A program made the position numbers and the translations under genes. This document shows positions 13,301 to 24,800 of a DNA stretch of 64,000 nucleotides, one piece after another. Position 1 is the stretch's first letter. The number at the start of each line of letters is the position of its first letter. Source of the DNA: Polytrichum commune (Eukaryota > Streptophyta > Polytrichopsida > Polytrichales > Polytrichaceae); the NCBI GenBank assembly GCA_950295325.1, contig OX485807.1, positions 16,397,001-16,461,000 on the forward strand, given 5' to 3'. The notes beneath the pieces are model-generated. The model saw only the letters and a list, made by a program, of their open reading frames with translations. It ran no database searches and had not been told where the DNA came from.

Positions 13301-16300
13301 GAGGAAGCTTATAAAACTTGAGAAAATGTGTGCCATACCATCCATGTCCACTTGCCATGTCGCCTCAATGTTAGGCCTGTCCATTTAGCCACCCCAGGCA
13401 GAGACAATTGGCAAAAGAAGCAAAATAGAGGAACACAAAGGCATTCACCTTTGTGACCACACTTAATTTCCTCAAAAAGATATCAGTGCTCTATTTAAAT
13501 GTACTGAAAATGCAGAAAGTGAAGACATATCGCATGTTTGAGCATAATCCACAAACACTGGACTCTATTATGCTTAGCAAGAACAAACTTCCAACAACCC
13601 GCTACTTGCATCATTTGTAGTATGAGTATAGAAAACATGAATGTCCACAATATCAGAAAAGGATTGCAATATCTGGAAAATGGCAATTATCTGACAAATT
13701 ATTGACATTGATGTTTGTTACTATTGCTGCTCATCATACATCAACGGTGTTACCAAGAAATGAGGAATAAAATAGTACTTATTATCAGTTGGATCCTCCC
13801 TGCGAGAAAGGGTTTTGATGGCTCGCTCAAACAATTTGGTCACACTATCATCCATTTCAATAGCATGTATGGAGTAGCTGCATAGAGCACACACACGAAC
13901 TATCTGTGAGAAGGCATCACTTGGATCTGATCAATACCTGATAAACTGAGCAATTTATTGTGCAATGAAATACCCCTGTTTATCATCATGAAACAAGGAA
14001 CTGGACCCAGTACAATTTGCAAATTACCAAGAAGCTTACTTGTAATGAACATGACTAACAAGAGGAAGATGGTGCTTTTGGGTTCCATCTCCTTTGACAC
14101 GATAAAAGGGTGTTAACGATTCTCCTAACTGCGGCACACGAGTATGCTCAATCAGGTGGTCAATATGTGTAAACCACCTCTCTAGTTCTGCTTGTCCTAA
14201 CTTGATATCTGCACAAATACACAACAGCAACAATAGTGAAAAGTCAAACAAATTTGCAGATTGTTTATACACTGAAGACCATGCAGGGTGTTAACACCAC
14301 ATGAAGTGTACGTACATAAGTCCCAGCAAAAAAACATAATGTACAGTTAAAAAAAACTTACCTGTGACCTTGCCAAGAGACGCATGAGTATATTGCAGAA
14401 ACTCTATAAATTTAGTTGCTTAAAAGTTGCTCAGACCTTACCATGGTTTCCCTCGCCATTAAAGCCAACAAAGATGAAGTTGATAGGTACAGGGATATGG
14501 ATCTGATCGACCTCTTCCAGCCTCAAGTAAAATCCCACGAATCCTGCACAACAGCTAGCATTGTCCTCAAAATGTCGAGCAAATAATTTTCTTCAAGTGA
14601 AATAGTGGTGTATAGGAAATAGCATGTGATGATGTCCAGCAAAACCATCAGTACCTGCCTTGGTGAAATTTACTCGTGCATCCCTGTTGATTTCTTGTGA
14701 TACATCCCAATCTTCATTTACTGCTCCAGTCAAAGAATGCAGACTTTAGCATATCAGAATATCAAAAACCCAAGCTCTATGCTCACTCTTTCACAAGGTG
14801 GAAATGAATGAAGAAATTTGTATATCAGTATCAGACAATAATATGCAGTGTCATAGTTACAAGTTCAGATTCTAGTATCTACGTTTGCATGAAGGATATT
14901 CAAGTTTCAGCCTTTAGGCTGATAACCACTATTGCAAACTGAAAATTGTTGACCACAAACCTTCAAAAACCAGTCATGAAAACACATTGACTGTACACAC
15001 CCACCAGATAAAAGGAACCCAGTACGTACCACGTGACAACACGCTTTCCGTCCAGAACTTATTATTGAGCTTCATGTTGAAGAGGGATAATACAGATGGT
15101 GCCTTTTTAGCAGTTGCAAAACCTCCCTTACTGCCACCTCCATTCTCCACTCCCTCAACCTGACACATCATAGATTTGACAAAATAATAATAACTTTAAA
15201 CTGCACTGCCAATAATGGTAATAATATACTGAAAATGTTGCTGAACTTACCTTCTGCCAGATGTCAATGGACAATTATTTCTCGTTTGATCCCCTGGTAC
15301 TGACGAAGATGTTAGCACCAGGACGTCCATACTACGATTTCAAGCACAACTACTATTTTTGTTGGAGTTTGAGGCTCTAGACTCTGGTTTTGGGCGAATG
15401 CTTGTGGTTATAATCGGCATGACCTTTTCAGTACTGAGTATTAGACTTCTTAAGAATGATCTTTTGCCCTTCTCAATGCTCGTTTCTTCCTTCGGCCCAA
15501 GAAACACAATGCCACTTCACTTATGAGTGTACACTTAAGAAACTTGAATACAAGTGGATACGAAAATTTAGGTCAGAAAGGCATATAAACCATCCAAAAC
15601 AGAGCACGCATGAATGCAATCCCAGAGGGCCACATATGCCTCTGTACTCCGTATGAATCTATAATTCGCAAGAATCTGGATCAAATTAGAAACTCGTGTT
15701 CAGCTTATAACCCAATGTCGAATTTCTCCTGCTCAGGGGTGGCTTAAACCCCAAGGCCTTAATCTGGATCTCATGGGAACTCCAAGGTTGAGCAGCTCAA
15801 GGCATTAATAGTACTAAGATGGGTGACCTTCCTTGCACTTGATTTCTGGTGCATCCTACCACCTATTGTCCACTCCATTAGTGTGTGTTTGGGTGGACCG
15901 GATATGTTCAACCAACCACGTTCACCTTTGAAAGGAGTTAGTAATCTTCGGGAGCCCTCTGATTCTCGTGATGCCCGTCTGGGGATTACATATAGACTTA
16001 GTCGAACTGGAAGATGATGCAACACCCATAATGCACGCCCTTGGCAATGTGGAGTCATTTCCTCTTCTCCAGCTCCATCACAGTTATTTATAAAGAACTT
16101 CAGTGCACGCAGCCGATTCTGTTGGTATCCTTTTCAGATTCATGTATTCCAGGAATGGAATGAAAGTGTCCTTCCACTCACTAATAGTAAGCACTACCAA
16201 CAATTGAAGTTTACCGTTTACATTGATAGAGCATTATGAAGTACCTCCTGAAACCAGTCCAAGAAAGGCATTTGCCGAATGCAAGGTATACAGAATTCGA

Positions 16301-16421
16301 CGACAAAACTTGAAGGCAAGGTTCAAATTCCAGTTAGTCATGCAAGGAGCTTTACCACAACCGTGGCCGAGATGAAGACAAGCATACAAATCACAAGCAC
16401 GCGGCCCATGCTTTTCGTCAT
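4343..16421 (-). CDS. Type I membrane protein of the secretory pathway, At5g58100-like family, 25 exons
   Basis: Exons, 5' to 3': 16421-16356, 15159-15030, 14720-14655, 14543-14442, 14208-14040, 13877-13779, 13376-13227, 12710-12671, 12060-12000, 11126-11044, 10660-10562, 10411-10299, 9909-9779, 9551-9484, 9278-9170, 8759-8620, 8164-8006, 7778-7675, 7149-6974, 6746-6551, 6432-6333, 5718-5550, 5336-5254, 5009-4933, 4517-4343. All junctions are GT-AG and phase is kept, giving 954 residues. The N-terminus is a hydrophobic signal-like segment (MTKSMGRVLVICMLVFISA). A long lumenal part follows with phrases such as NFIFVGFNGEGN, ERWFTHIDHLIEHTRVP, DTWVGNHRWAFIDLTAGPF and TTLEVPIFWF, which I recall from Arabidopsis At5g58100. 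Near the C-terminus lie one membrane segment (GVAGIIVIAVVIWMLL) and a short basic tail ending KPKIN, which fits the KxKxx ER-retrieval rule. Earlier in-frame ATGs exist just upstream, so the start is less certain. Molecular function is unknown to me; an ER/Golgi role is inferred. Confidence 0.93.
8391..8511. mobile_element. Foldback MITE in an intron
   Basis: Two 49-bp arms, 8391-8439 and 8463-8511, are inverted copies with only a few mismatches; both carry TTCTAGTGGAAATG next to a 23-bp loop. The outer ends read GGGTCAGTT and, reversed, GGGTTAGTT. Target duplications are not clear; TA is present on both sides but one base off on the left. It lies in the intron between exons 8759-8620 and 8164-8006 of the membrane-protein gene. 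Confidence 0.75.
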
Positions 16422-16720
16422 CGTTGGATTGTTCGATCCCCAAACCATCATCATCACCTTCTCATCTGCAACGCCATATACATACACCTCGCAATTCAGC
16501 TCAAAAGAAGCTCGCTATCCCAATTTGTACAGCTCTTTCAGCATTCCAGCTCCACGGCCATCCCCCCGACGTCACCCTCGACTTAGTCGTCACCTCGCGT
16601 ATTGGTGAAACCCTCGCTCCAATGCAATTGCGGGCAAGTTCGGTGATGAAGATCGGGGAACCAAACCCTAAACCTGATCACTGTCAAGTTTCAACACAAG
16701 CCTAATTGCCTCAACCCCAA
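16422..16720 (-). promoter_or_regulatory. 5' flank / leader of the membrane-protein gene
   Basis: This stretch directly upstream of the first exon is richer in G+C than the AT-rich DNA beyond 16740. That is usual for a plant 5' leader and proximal promoter. The reading frame of exon 1 stays open for some distance upstream, including three consecutive ATG codons ending about 30 bases before the chosen start. No clear TATA box was identified. Confidence 0.35.
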
Positions 16721-19700
16721 TGGGATCTCTTGACCCAAGTTCACAAACTCTAGTTAGCTCCATAGGCGTCTCAAATGCAATATGTTTTTATATTTTTAAG
16801 TACCTTGTGTGTTTTGACAAGCCTTGGATCACTTGTATCACATTTTTTTGATACTACTTGGGTTGACATAATGTAGAATTTAAATTCTTTTGATAATGAT
16901 AGGGTATGGATTTTTGAGATTTTGTGTTTTCGTCATTAACATTCGGGTCTATATACCTTGCAAGAACCTCTATATCTAGTAGCTAAAATTGTCCCAATAT
17001 CAATATGGTATCAAGATTGTATTGATTAAGTAGGAACTCATTCATGTGAGAATTCTTTCATCTTGTGGTATCCATCAAGTATGAATATCCGACTAGTATT
17101 ATAATTTTGATGTCATCTAGGCATGTCATTTGATGCCATACTATATAGAGATACCATGCATGCACCTATATACTTGTCCAACATTGGTTATGACCACGTA
17201 TAGCTGAGGGCTAAAAAACAAACTCCTTAGTTGTGGCTTCACAAACATGTGAGGCATAAAGAGGCATGTGGATTTTGGTTTACAAGACATGTCTTACAAA
17301 AGGAGTCATTAAAAACTTGCCCTAACTCGTAGGTTTGTGGTTGAGCCATCCCAATTCAATCTCACTAGAAAATAAAAATAAAAATAAATAAAAATTGTCG
17401 TCTTTGACCCCAATTCAAGGATTCTTAATAATCAACATTTTTATCCTTCCTTTGGTAGGTGTTGTGAACCTTTATCCAAGGCACATGACTTTGAGTATGT
17501 TATAAGTAAATATAAACTCGTACATGAATACTAGACAACATGAAATCTTACATATGTACTTCTACTGGTAGACCCTATGATAGAAATGGCAACAACTATT
17601 TCTAGATGTGGATTGTATCTTTTATTGTAGAACATGTTAGTTGCATGCAAAATGTGTTTTTTTAATGAAAATATACACATATAGTTGGATTATTTGACCA
17701 TATTGCTTCTCAAAGTATATGAAGTTAGGATTCTCATCATACTCTTCTACTTTCTTCCCCTAAATAAATTATTTTGCAATGTGCATGTCTCAAATGTGCA
17801 AAAAGTGCTCTCAAAGTTATTGTTAACTTTGGACAAGTCTTTTGTTTATATTTACTTAAATCATAATTCTTTGAACTTATATATAGATGCCGTTCCAATA
17901 GTAGGTAGGGAAAATGAGCCTCAAACAAGTTAGGTATGCAGTTGTCACAATGAAAACTTGATGCTTTATTATTGGAAAGATGTTTTCCTTAAAATTTGGT
18001 TTTTTTTCTTCTCCTATATGGTGTCCCTATTTCTTGAAAGATCACATATCAAAATGAATACAAATCTAGAAATAAGTGAAGTTTGATAAGGGATAGGTAC
18101 CTAGAACAATGAAAGCCTTGACAAAGTCTATAAATGGGAGATGATTGGAATAGAACCCCAACATGCATGTTGGCAACTCACCAAACGCACTTCAACTAAA
18201 GTTTAGGATCCCAATTTGAAAAGCCGTGTGCTCATTCATAATCTTTGGGTCCATTTCGAAGTTTTGAAATTCTTATGAAAATTATCATAGACCTTCAATA
18301 GAAACAATAAGGTAGGCATGGCTTGTGTGATTGATTTCCATGATTGGACATGGGTACTTGAGTGATATGTGGCAAGTTTACTTGTAGAAAGTTATGATAA
18401 TCTTCACTTTGACCTCCTATATTTATCGCATCTCATCCCCTTCCTCCGTCCCCAACTTGGAAATTGGAAACTTGAAATGTGATATTTGCAATGCCAAATG
18501 AACAATCTTCAATACAATCCAATGACTCAGGTCATATGTGGAGTTGGAGATGTCCACAATATGGTCATGTATCTTAGAGCATCTCCATCCACATGCCATC
18601 CATAAACATCAAAGTAGAGGGGTCATTTGTGGACAAGCAACGGTCATGGAAACAAGACCACCACCTCAACCCCGCTATTGTATAAGGACAAGTCCACATA
18701 AAATTGAGTTAACGCATCCTTCTCACAATGGAGTATTTCTCGAAATATTGATTTACAAAAGCAAAGTTAGGCTTAATTGATTATGATGACCCCGAGAACA
18801 TCATTTAATAAAGGTTAAAATTTGTTGTATGATGGTCTTTTGTGGAACCTCTATTATTTTTCTCCAAAAATGAAAATATGTAGTAGTCCTTCCCTGAAAT
18901 AGACGGGGCATGTGTTTTGGAGGCCCTTTGATGGTTCAAAGTAAATATGAAGTACCTACAATATAACATAGTGAACCACAAGATTTTTTTTAAAAAAAAT
19001 TGCATAGATGCCTATCCATCATACCTTCAATAATGTATCATGCTCCTGGCCAAAAAGTTGTCATCCCCAAATCATCACCGACCCAATACCATGCTTCACG
19101 GTCTGATGGACATGTTGAGGTCTTAACCCTCACTTTTGAGGAAAGTTTTTCTTATGATTTAATAGATTATAATTTGATGATTTTCATGTGAGTGTTTTGT
19201 TTGGATTGCCACAATAAAATATCATAATAAATATCATATTTTTGTGCTAAAAAATGTGTGGATGGTCTTCAACAAACCAAAACATAAAACATAAAATAAT
19301 GTTAATAGAAATCCAACTAGCAAGGTGGATTCACAATAAGAAATCATTAGTTTTTATAAATACATATATAGTTATATAGTTATAGTTATATATAGTTATA
19401 CATAAAAACAATCAATGTTGATCAATTGTCCAATTTAATAAAAAGTTTCAAAATCATATCATGCCCAACCCTCTCACCTACTATGCCTCAATAAGTTTGG
19501 AAAATAACAAACCAAGATCATCATGTGCACATGTTTTTCTTTTTTTCTTTTTTTCTTTGAACTTAGTAAAGAAGGGATAAGGAGGGCCTACCCACCGACT
19601 TGCAACATACCCTCTGAAACAAGCCCCATCCCACAAATTTGATGAACTCATCTGGAATTTGTTACTAGATGAATTTACATAGACGTTCCAAATCCCCGGC

Positions 19701-21309
19701 CATGTGTCATATTGACATTAAAACTTAAAAAGGGAAAATAATGAAAATAAGTTTATTCAGCTTGAAAGAGTGGCTTGGAATTTGTGCAATGTTTTTCACA
19801 AATGGAGTAGAGGAAATGACGAGGAATGCAATTTGTTTCCTAGTTTTATTGCATATAAAGAATGAGGTACATTTTCCCAAAGAGACAAGTAAATCAAATC
19901 CCATACTTGTACAATAGAGTGTCCTTAATTTGAGCATTAAAAAATCCTACTTTGCATACAAATATACACCAAACAATTAATTTAATGGCACTCAAGAGTG
20001 ATCCCAAGTGGCGTGAAACATGTCCTTTCTAACCATTCATTGCATCTGGCCCACCACTGCATCCTTTTTGGGCCACCACTTTTATAGTTAGCCATTTTGG
20101 GTCTACACAAGAATCAATCTACTCCTAGGTTGCTTTACCGATAGTGGCCATTCACCGTTTTCCGTTCTTCTACCTTATGTCCGTTTTTTTTTAACCAAGC
20201 CGAGTTCAAAGATTTTTCCTAAGCCGTACCAAAGGCACCAGACAAGCCAATGCAAAAGGCAACAACGTTGACAAGGCGCGGTCATCTTAATGAACTTCTT
20301 AGTTCTTAGTGTACATGATCCAAGTACAAAGGCAAACATGGAGAGAGAAGGAATTATCGCATATGAAAGTACCTCTTATCCATCCCACATAAAAACCTTG
20401 AAATAATATACAACCCGAAGATTACTTTTTGAAGTTGATTTGACACCAAAATCAACTTCAAATACCCCAAATTAGTGTACTCATGATCATTTGAGATGAA
20501 TCGGCAACAAACCTACAAGGGATCAAGTTTTGTACGCTCATATCATATTATGCGATAACTCCCTCTCTCTCTCTCCAGCTACAAGCATGGCTAGTTTGAC
20601 TTCTATATCATAGAAACCATAATGATTTGTCACTTCTTTGTTTGGTGTATCAAATAAAGATGAGAAATTAACTCATGGAGTAGAGGAGTTTATTCAATTG
20701 CTCTACAACATCTGGACAGAGTTCCGAAGAAAGTGAATCGAGAGATTGTTGCATGGCAATTACTACTTGATCGAGACAATATATTCATGTTCACATGTGT
20801 GAGTCAGTCAAGATCCTCGTGATTCTAAATCCAACCGGTTCCATGTTGACATCTTCCGGTTTTTCTTTGTTCATTCAAGGTATGTTCTTCTATAGATTTC
20901 TCTAAAATGATGAGTAAATTTCCTGAAGTCTCCAACTTCAACTGATTAATTATTTCTCAAAACTCAACTGGTTCATCTGTAACTAAGTGCCGGTTCTTCC
21001 CAGACATGGGTGTGTGTGTGTTCCTTTTTTGTTTTGTTTTTTTCTTGTTTCTTTCAGCCGGGGATGCTTTTGAGGCTTGAGCAAGAGGAAACAACTGCAT
21101 ACTCTTTGTATGACCACCTAGATTTACATCTGACGATCTGTTCAGCTCGTCGTTGATGTTGTGGAAGGGTAAGCACAGTTGCGTTTCCTTCGACAAGCGT
21201 TACAAGGCAATTATGCAACAATACAAGCTGCAATGGCGAGTTGATCATGGTGAGGATAATTTACGAAAATTCATGGATGACACTATGTTGATGGGTTAGA
21301 GTCACGGTC

Positions 21310-22103
21310 TCTTGGTTTTGTGTTAGACCCACGTCTTGAAGCTGGGCTTTAGGCAAATTCCAATAGACTTCCACGAAATGTTGTCCAATACCTTCCACCT
21401 ACACTTATATCATTTGCTCTCTCTCTCTCTCTCGGATGGTCTCGGCATTTTCCATGGCCAAATGATTATAAATTTTGATGGTCATTAGGGGCGGAGCCAA
21501 GGGGCTCAACCCTCCCTGACATCAGTAGTAGAAAACTATGCCAAAACGACTAGATTTTTAAATTTTTAAATTTCTCATTTTGCAATTGCAATGTCAAATT
21601 TTTGGGACGTGTAATACACAATTGGAAAGGTGTTTTCAAGACCTTTCAAATGGTATATTACAAGCCTCCAAATTCCCAAAATTTTAATTGGTAAAATCAA
21701 GAGAAATTTGCAGTCGTTTATTGACTGCATAGCAAGCTGGTCAAAAGAACCACAATGGGAAAACGACAACGGTTCTTTTTAGCAATGTTTCCGACGAGTG
21801 CATTGAAGGAAAGTTGGGCATATGCTTATTATTGACGATGATTGGATGGTTGATTTGATGATCATCTATATCGAAAAGATCATCGCCAAAGCTTTGGATA
21901 TTAATGACATTATCAAAAAAATTATGGGGATGTAAGCTCAATGAGTCCAAATCTCTCAAATAATAATCAAGTTCAAACACCTATTGAAATTTGAAAATAA
22001 AATAATTGGATATTTCCATATTCTGAGGTTAGCCCCCCCTGGTCAAAATCCTAGCTCTGCCCCTTATGGTCATGTGCCTTCAAGTTCTAGTGTGAAGTGG
22101 CCC
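21310..22103 (+). mobile_element. Partial copy (D) of the TNA-type MITE family, split by a nested element
   Basis: The left part (21310-21485) matches the middle of the full-length copies at 53050-53539 and 55834-56306, with phrases like TTTTGTGTTAGACCCAC and GTCTCGGCATTTTCCA. The right part (22066-22103) matches their 3' end, with CTTCAAGTTCTAGTGTGAAG and a terminal GGCCC. The 580-bp insert at 21486-22065 separates them. The 5' terminus is not recognisable. Confidence 0.6.
21486..22065. mobile_element. hAT-like MITE with 8-bp target duplication
   Basis: The left end is TAGGGGCGGAGCCAAGG; the right end, reverse-complemented, is AAGGGGCAGAGCTAGG. Both resemble common plant hAT terminal repeats. 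ATGGTCAT flanks it at 21478-21485 and 22066-22073, an 8-bp duplication typical of hAT elements. No transposase frame is present in its 580 bp, so it is non-autonomous. It sits inside an older MITE copy. Confidence 0.82.
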
Positions 22104-23239
22104 TCGTAGTATACAATGGTTGGTATTAATGAGAGGTTTGCCTTGCAATTTTTAAATCATTGTTGCAAGCTCATGTCACAATCTTTAGTTTGTGTCGAGA
22201 GGTCAAAATGGGGATTGTTCTCCTATCAAGGGCATTCTTGCATACGTGACCAAATGCCGCGAGAAAAAAATGATCTAGGATTTCTCATGGTCATGGTTGA
22301 CGATTCGAAGACCATGACCACGAGGAATCCACACCACATTGTGGATAAATCCACATTTTGTTGATGAGACACCATGTTTGGGTTCTCTCACTGCAAAATT
22401 CAAGTGACCATCAATCATCATTCATTCTTGAACATATAGGACTCCGTGTCACAATCTCATCCAATTGTGGACATCTATTTTTGGTGACCCTATGCAAAAC
22501 AAAGCGGGATTGCTACTCATTTCTCAACCAACAATAGAATTTAGAAAGAGGTGGTCATGGTCAATGGTCACTACAATAGTGCAAACATGCCTTGATCTTG
22601 AACTTAAGGTCAGTTGTTATAATTGCTCATCCATTCACTTATCGCAATGACAAAAAGATGTAGAAACAACCACCATGGAAAGATTCTAGCATCAAATCTT
22701 TGACAAATTAAATTGGCATATGAAAGGAAATTTAATTAAAAGAGGTTACTACAAGAATTAGGAGGAGGAATAGTGGACGTTATCCTCCCCCCTACGAGCC
22801 TTTCGGGGGAGGTAGATATGAGCAGGAGCAACTACCCCACAAAGAAATCGATATTTTATGGACCTAACTGAGCAAACTTATGTCCGTCCCACCCAACTTC
22901 AAAAAACCATTGCCCTTGCATTCTTGAAGGCCACTTCACAAATACCATATTGAGTGCACTTCACCTTGAAGGCCCAAAATCCAATATATATATGTTCACT
23001 TCCATTGAGTAAATAAAGAATTGACTGGGTTTTCATTTTCAAAGTGAAACCATCAATAAAACATGTAATTAACTTGGAAGTAAATAATAATACAAAATCC
23101 TCATTAGCACTGAGGTTATGATTTTTGTTACTTACCATTGAAAGGGTCTTTGTCATTCTAAATTGGAACTAAAATTACAGTTTAGTTCTTAGTATTTTTA
23201 TTTTATAATATTTCAGTTAATACCTTCTACTTTCACAAA

Positions 23240-23430
23240 GTATTCATGCACATTCAAACTAATTAAGTGTGATTAAATGTAAGTCTAGTTAACCGTATTA
23301 GAAGGTAATTGAGTGTAAGGCCTAGGTTTCCACAAGTATTCATACACACTTGAACTAATTAAGCCTGATTAAGGGTAATGAAGTGCATTCAGCCTAATTA
23401 AGCGTAATGAAGCCTAAACAAGTGTAATCA
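23240..23430. repeat. Degenerate short repeats (TAATTAAG / GTAATGAAG)
   Basis: The motifs TAATTAAGYSTGATTAA, GTAATGAAG and GTGTAATCAAG recur about every 11-25 bases, with variants of ATTCATRCACAYT on both flanks. The units are too diverged to define a strict period. No coding potential. Confidence 0.4.
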
Positions 23431-24009
23431 AGCACAATATTCTAAGCCTGTGTGCAAAGGCACAACTATTAGCATACCATTGGTTCTCACATATTCACTT
23501 GTAACCAAATTTGCTGTTGGTATGGATTATACCTGGCAGGGTCAAGTCCTCTTTTACGTTACCTATAATGTTTATAATTCAGATCTTAACTTGCAAGTAA
23601 TCTCCAACCTTTGATACTTAGATGTAACCTTTCCCAAATTCTTACACAGCGTTAAATTGGCTATTCCAATTACCATGAAGATAGCTCAATCCATGAAACC
23701 ATTCCTGTACGTCTGCATTAGGGTATAATAATTGCCAGTTTTGGGTTATCATGCACCTACTATATGATAAGAAGACCACTATTGCCAGATATTAAACAAA
23801 ATAGGCTACTGCTGTCCCTCCAAAGCAAGCACTTACTCAACATAAGGTTTCCTAGAGGATTCAGTGCGATGTTTTCCTAGTAAGATTTGAAGTTCCAAAG
23901 CTGACAGTTGATGCTTTGTTTTGTGCATCATAGGTAATGCATGATTTCTCATGAGGAGAGCACACTGGTCGTGAGGGTATTCCTGTATGCATGAGCAAGC
24001 CAAATCCTT

Positions 24010-24171
24010 CTCATGCACCTTAAGCCTATCCTTTGTCCATTCAAACTTCCTTGGTCCCTTAGGCCCTCAAGCTCTAGTGTAAAGTGAAGTGGGACAGACC
24101 AGCATGTTCCACCAAGGAGAGATTTTAGACCTCCATGGTCATGGGCCCTCAAGCTCTAGTGTAAGTGCCCC
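24010..24171 (+). mobile_element. Truncated copy (C) of the TNA-type MITE family
   Basis: It contains the family's 3' part: two occurrences of GGCCCTCAAGCTCTAGTGTA, at about 24061 and 24145, separated by a GGGACAG...GATTTTAGA spacer as in the full-length copies. It ends GTGCCCC followed by TAA. The 5' half is missing. It lies about 600 bases downstream of the 3' end of the RD-rich/coiled-coil gene. Confidence 0.6.
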
Positions 24172-24800
24172 TAAATGCAATCAGTAAGAATACTCCTAGG
24201 TTTATCCTCGATCCCCTTTCCTGAACTCAGCTTTGTAGCTTATACGGAAAATAAACTTCGAGTGCACAGAAGGCACTGGATGGAAGGGGGTATTATGACA
24301 GGATACCTCCTGCAGGTATGGAGCGAGTAGATTATGACATGGATAAGAGGGCCTTTGACAGACCACTGCAATGTCCAGCAATTCTCATTGAATATATCCC
24401 ACAGTCAGAAGGAATATCAACAAAAAAATTGCTATCACAAAATGAATGATCCTTCAGCTGGTACATTGCTCAGAAGAAGGGAAGATGCCAATAACTAATA
24501 GCTCTAAACACTAAAAGTAGGATTTCCCCTAATGCTTCTATATAGATTAAAATTGTACTGGTGATGTGGATCCTATAATACTATTAAGTAGGAATGCAGA
24601 CATATCATGAACTTTGAAGCATTGACTGCGAAACAAACTCTTCAATCCCCAGCCAACAAAGAATGAGGCTATGAGTACAGGTGCGTACCAATTGCCTTGG
24701 TTTAATAAGACACTGAAAGGGTACAAACAGACCATGTAGAGAAATGAGCAGGGATGGCCAGCCTACATCAAGCTTGAGAACCTGGTTAGTGAAGATCCCT

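Larger units (their letters stand above)
16721..24800. other. Intergenic region without recognisable genes
   Basis: AT-rich DNA with only short, unlinked open frames. It holds MITE remnants (21310-22103 with a nested element, and 24010-24171), a TA-rich simple repeat near 19358-19402, CT runs near 20567 and 21415, and a set of short degenerate repeats at 23240-23430. Nothing else was identified. Confidence 0.6.
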
